Made by a program: the position numbers and the translations under genes
NCBI GenBank assembly: GCA_964441445.1
Contig: CAYTYO010000013.1
Span: forward strand, 1 to 21,081
DNA from: XYB1-FULL-44-23 sp964441445
GTDB taxonomy: Bacteria > Patescibacteriota > Microgenomatia > CAZETR01 > Amesbacteraceae
DNA length: 21,081 nucleotides
Direction: 5' to 3'
Notes under the pieces: generated by a model
Told to the model about the DNA's origin: nothing
What the model saw: only the letters and a program-made list of their open reading frames with translations
Database searches by the model: none
Part shown: piece after piece, positions 19,636 through 21,081 of the stretch
Layout of the letters: every line of letters starts with the position of its first letter
How positions within the stretch are numbered: position 1 is the stretch's first letter

Positions 19636-20733
19636 TTAAATATTCTTTTTTCGAAATTTAGATGCAACAGCAACAATTGCTAGCAAAACGATCAGACCAG
19701 CTCCGACAGCATATATCAGCTTGGGGTCAAAGCTATTGGCAACAAACGATTTTTTCTCGATCGCACCGCCCACTGCTTGCCAACCTTCTTGGTTTGCCGA
19801 AATATCAAAAGATGTCTTATCAGCCAACCCTTGTTCTGTTGCCGTTACTGTCTCGCCGGCCGATACGATCATTTCTTCTCCGCTAACTTTAGACTGGAAA
19901 ACAACCGTCCCTTCCGCCACCTCAATCTTCGATTCTTTCCCTGTTTCCGTAAGTATAAACCGTGTGCCCTTTATTCCGGCAACTGCCTGGCTCATGTGCA
20001 CTTCCATCGTGCCGTCTTTAACCATCTGTTTTACATTGACCCAAACGTTGCCAGCCAGAAGACTCCACTTGGATTCTTTTTCTGGAGGAGTGTCTATGAC
20101 AATTTCCGAATCAGGTTTCATCTCAAAAGTAGTCATGTCGGAAAATGAAATCACAGCGCTGCTGTCTTCCCCGGTTTTCAGATGACAGTCGACGTAAATG
20201 ACCCTGCCCATCTTCATCACGTCCCAGGCTTCCAAGTCTCGAGGGCACGCGATTTCCACTTGGCCACTTAAATCACTTACCCGTGCGCCGCTATCACGAG
20301 CCTCTACACTTTCTACCCAATCATCAAAAATTGACGGATCGGTAACGGTCAGGTTCATAGAAAAGCCTTGGACGGAAAATGAAAAAACCTTGCCATCAGT
20401 AAGTTGGAATTTCATTTCCCCAGATCCTGTATTAAATACCGCTATTCCATTTGGTCCACCTGTGAATGTTCCGGTAACATCAACCCCTTCGCATGTTAAG
20501 CTTTTAACCCTAGCTCTCTCCTCTGATAAATCACCGCAAGCCATAACCAATCTTGCCTCGCCTCCGGTATTTACAAAAGTCAAAGTACCGGTTCCTTTTA
20601 GCACTGAGATATTTCCAACTGCCTCACCCTCAATTTGTTCCGGCTGTACTCCCGAAGGTAGACTGCGAACAGCATAGACAGGTAACGCAAAAACAGAATA
20701 TACAAGAAGAAATAGAAGTAATTTTTTTACCAT
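19636..20733 (-). CDS. secreted, C-terminally anchored FecR-domain protein
   Basis: This 365-residue protein has a signal peptide (VKKLLLFLLVYSVFALPVYA) and an N-terminal beta-rich region (25-175). A FecR domain at about 190-295 contains VISFSDMTTFEMKPDSEIVID, KWSLLAGNVWVNVKQ and VAGIKGTRFILTE. The C-terminal membrane helix (GAGLIVLLAIVAVASKF) is followed by RKKNI. The FecR domain of classic FecR is an anti-sigma relay, but a FecR domain outside the cell without an adjacent sigma factor is more often a surface domain of unknown role, as here. The helix and basic tail at the end match the anchor of the protein at 12018. The ATG at 20733 is 11 nt after TATAAT. Confidence 0.85.
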   Translation of the reverse strand: MVKKLLLFLLVYSVFALPVYAVRSLPSGVQPEQIEGEAVGNISVLKGTGTLTFVNTGGEARLVMACGDLSEERARVKSLTCEGVDVTGTFTGGPNGIAVFNTGSGEMKFQLTDGKVFSFSVQGFSMNLTVTDPSIFDDWVESVEARDSGARVSDLSGQVEIACPRDLEAWDVMKMGRVIYVDCHLKTGEDSSAVISFSDMTTFEMKPDSEIVIDTPPEKESKWSLLAGNVWVNVKQMVKDGTMEVHMSQAVAGIKGTRFILTETGKESKIEVAEGTVVFQSKVSGEEMIVSAGETVTATEQGLADKTSFDISANQEGWQAVGGAIEKKSFVANSFDPKLIYAVGAGLIVLLAIVAVASKFRKKNI

Positions 20734-20744
20734 GCCCAGAAAAT

Positions 20745-20750
20745 ATTATA
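20745..20750 (-). promoter_or_regulatory. -10 element of the FecR-domain gene
   Basis: A perfect TATAAT on the minus strand, 11 nt before the ATG at 20733, which predicts a leader of about 4-5 nt. No clear -35 was found. Confidence 0.5.
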
Positions 20751-20828
20751 CTCTCGGCACATAAAATAATTATTTTCTGAATATAACCTTATTGGCTCCC
20801 AAACCCAAGTTTCAATATAAGTGAAAGC

Positions 20829-20927
20829 ATCGAAAGATTAATCTCAATTATTAAGGATTTGACCTCCTTTGGACTTCCCCTGTTAAATGTAAACTACACT
20901 ACTGTTCAAACCGAAAGGAAACTGTAA
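20829..20927 (+). CDS. possible 32-residue ORF with ATC start
   Basis: A plus-strand frame is open from about 20788 to TAA at 20927. It reads ERLISIIKDLTSFG, then LPLLNVNYTTVQTERKL. It has no ATG or GTG. An ATC at 20829 lies 7 nt after TATAAG (20816-20821), the same layout as the confident leaderless genes. No other support exists; it overlaps the end of an equally uncertain minus-strand frame. Confidence 0.2.
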   Translation: MERLISIIKDLTSFGLPLLNVNYTTVQTERKL

Positions 20928-21081
20928 ATTCACCCCCAAATAACAGCTTTCTGACCCAGTTTCCCCAAATCAAACCGCTAAATATTCTTTCCATCAAGGG
21001 TAATGGTACTGCCAAGCCAGGCATATAAGGGAACATACAACTTTCTCCCCCTGGAACACTCCCTCTTAACACTGTCTTATC
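20899..21081 (-). CDS. partial ORF running off the right edge
   Basis: A minus-strand frame with no stop enters from beyond 21081 and ends at TAG 20899, about 60 codons. It reads in part SVPGGESCMFPYMPG, PLPLMERIFSGLIWGNW and GGEFTVSFRFEQ. A GTG lies at 21072 and an ATG at 20992. No family is recognised. It could be the C-terminus of a gene upstream, or chance. The region between it and the FecR promoter (20751-20898) shows nothing else that I can support. Confidence 0.3.
   Translation of the reverse strand, partial: DKTVLRGSVPGGESCMFPYMPGLAVPLPLMERIFSGLIWGNWVRKLLFGGEFTVSFRFEQ

Noticed and set aside
1..21081. tRNA, rRNA, tmRNA or RNase P RNA
   Set aside because: Inspection of the spaces between genes found no cloverleaf, T-loop or other recognisable conserved RNA core. 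A covariance-model scan was not possible here.

Overview
The window looks like the chromosome of a very compact bacterial genome, most probably a member of the Candidate Phyla Radiation (Patescibacteria, possibly Microgenomates). This is inference. It rests on the tight packing with overlapping stops and starts, the mostly missing Shine-Dalgarno sequences, the many short anchored or secreted proteins of unknown family, and -10 promoter hexamers that repeatedly sit 6-8 nt before a start codon. TGA is a normal stop here, because several genes end in ATGA overlaps. No rRNA, tRNA, insertion sequence, integrase or CRISPR array was seen.

Layout. 1-3761 (minus strand): a possible gene start at the left edge, a TIM-barrel sugar isomerase/AP-endonuclease-like protein, an SdpI-family membrane protein, elongation factor P, its lysylation enzyme EpmA and a pentapeptide-repeat protein. 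3777-4136 (plus): a DUF4258-like protein expressed divergently from a 15-bp intergenic spacer. 4133-5622 (minus): a tight cluster of a 30-residue membrane protein (not annotated by length-limited gene calling), an excalibur-domain protein and a membrane-anchored alpha/beta hydrolase. 5664-5763 is a 100-N scaffold gap flanked by a 55-bp duplication, so it is probably an artefact. 5864-11688 (minus): a 947-residue secreted C45-type Ntn hydrolase with long Pro-Thr linkers, a short-chain dehydrogenase, a GT-C glycosyltransferase, a flavodoxin and a 52-residue Cys/His protein; the DUF1801 protein follows to 11990. 12018-14079 (plus): three putative envelope proteins. 14066-20733 (minus, except an HD-domain protein at 15408-16160): NUDIX hydrolase, a CPKC-motif protein, a hypothetical protein, a NIF3-associated domain protein, a degenerate DHH phosphoesterase, a HAD hydrolase, a methyltransferase and a secreted FecR-domain protein. 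20734-21081 holds only uncertain open frames.

How the genes fit together. The clearest functional unit is EpmA next to EF-P, in which the modified lysine falls exactly at residue 34. The same window encodes a wall-associated protein with six Pro-Pro-Thr sites, the kind of sequence on which unassisted ribosomes can slow. The HAD, DHH and NIF3-like genes form a coupled operon. The most distinctive feature is regulatory: many transcription units appear to be leaderless, at least one pair of divergent genes shares overlapping -10 elements, and several -10 boxes contain or touch the stop codon of the gene upstream. The assembly gap and several frame breaks at short homopolymers suggest that some apparent pseudogenes could be sequence errors.
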